A stretch of 64,000 nucleotides of DNA from Kluyvera sp036759925. GTDB taxonomy: Bacteria > Pseudomonadota > Gammaproteobacteria > Enterobacterales > Enterobacteriaceae. Positions 63,975 to 64,000 of the stretch are shown piece by piece; position 1 is the first letter of the stretch, and each line of letters begins with the position of its first letter. Location of the stretch: assembly GCF_036759925.1 (NCBI RefSeq), contig NZ_JAPKIB010000007.1, positions 62,001-126,000 on the forward strand, in the 5' to 3' direction. The position numbers and the translations under genes were made by a program. Under the pieces are notes generated by a model. It did no database searches. It had not been told where the DNA came from and saw only the letters and a program-made list of their open reading frames with translations.

Positions 63975-64000
63975 CATCTCATCCCATCATACTGATCCTG

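Overview
The window is chromosomal DNA of an enterobacterium close to Klebsiella/Raoultella. The evidence is E. coli-like gene order through the enterobactin locus (entD-fepA-fes-ybdZ-entF ... fepCGD-entS-fepB-entCEBAH), then cstA-ybdD-ybdL-ybdMN-ybdO-ahpCF-uspG-rnk, plus many REP elements of the GTAGCCCGGCCAAGCGAAGCGCCGCCGGGA type. The genus is an inference. I found no rRNA, tRNA, CRISPR array, insertion sequence or phage gene.

Region 1 (1-9000): a MocR-type regulator cut by the window edge, a four-gene polar amino-acid ABC importer, a ~550 bp hairpin-rich non-coding element, a YdfG-like short-chain dehydrogenase divergent from a class-III omega-aminotransferase, and an AbgT-family transporter. 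The regulator, importer, aminotransferase and reductase could form an omega-amino-acid (beta-alanine/GABA/taurine-like) catabolic module.

Region 2 (9258-26761), the most interesting part: a sugar locus best read as uptake and breakdown of D-apiose and apiose-containing glycosides. It holds an FGGY kinase, a fucose-isomerase-like aldose isomerase, a transketolase split into two subunits, a SorC regulator, two GPH symporters, a DUF4038 (GH140/apiosidase-like) glycosidase, a ROK-type regulator, a DUF5060+GH-A glycosidase, and a ribose-type ABC importer with a DUF2291 lipoprotein. The promoters share a tandem operator: two adjacent 16-bp AT-rich palindromes (core TTGAATATATATTCAA) with a 2-bp spacer, found five times. 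This ties the locus into one regulon.

Region 3 (26879-52908): the enterobactin synthesis and uptake locus with Fur-type sites in its three divergent promoters. Between entF and fepC, where E. coli K-12 has fepE, sits a visibly AT-richer cassette (35461-42628). It encodes an MFS transporter, a ferredoxin, a Rieske dioxygenase alpha/beta pair, a dehydrogenase, two unrecognised proteins, a ferredoxin reductase and an HpaR-like MarR regulator, and looks like an acquired aromatic-acid catabolic unit.

Region 4 (53170-64000): carbon-starvation peptide/pyruvate transporter cstA with ybdD, a methionine aminotransferase gene (ybdL) preceded by two tandem Met boxes, the ybdM/ybdN pair, LysR gene ybdO, a possible small RNA, ahpC-ahpF, uspG and rnk. 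E. coli neighbours ybdH, dsbG and ybdR are absent from their usual places.
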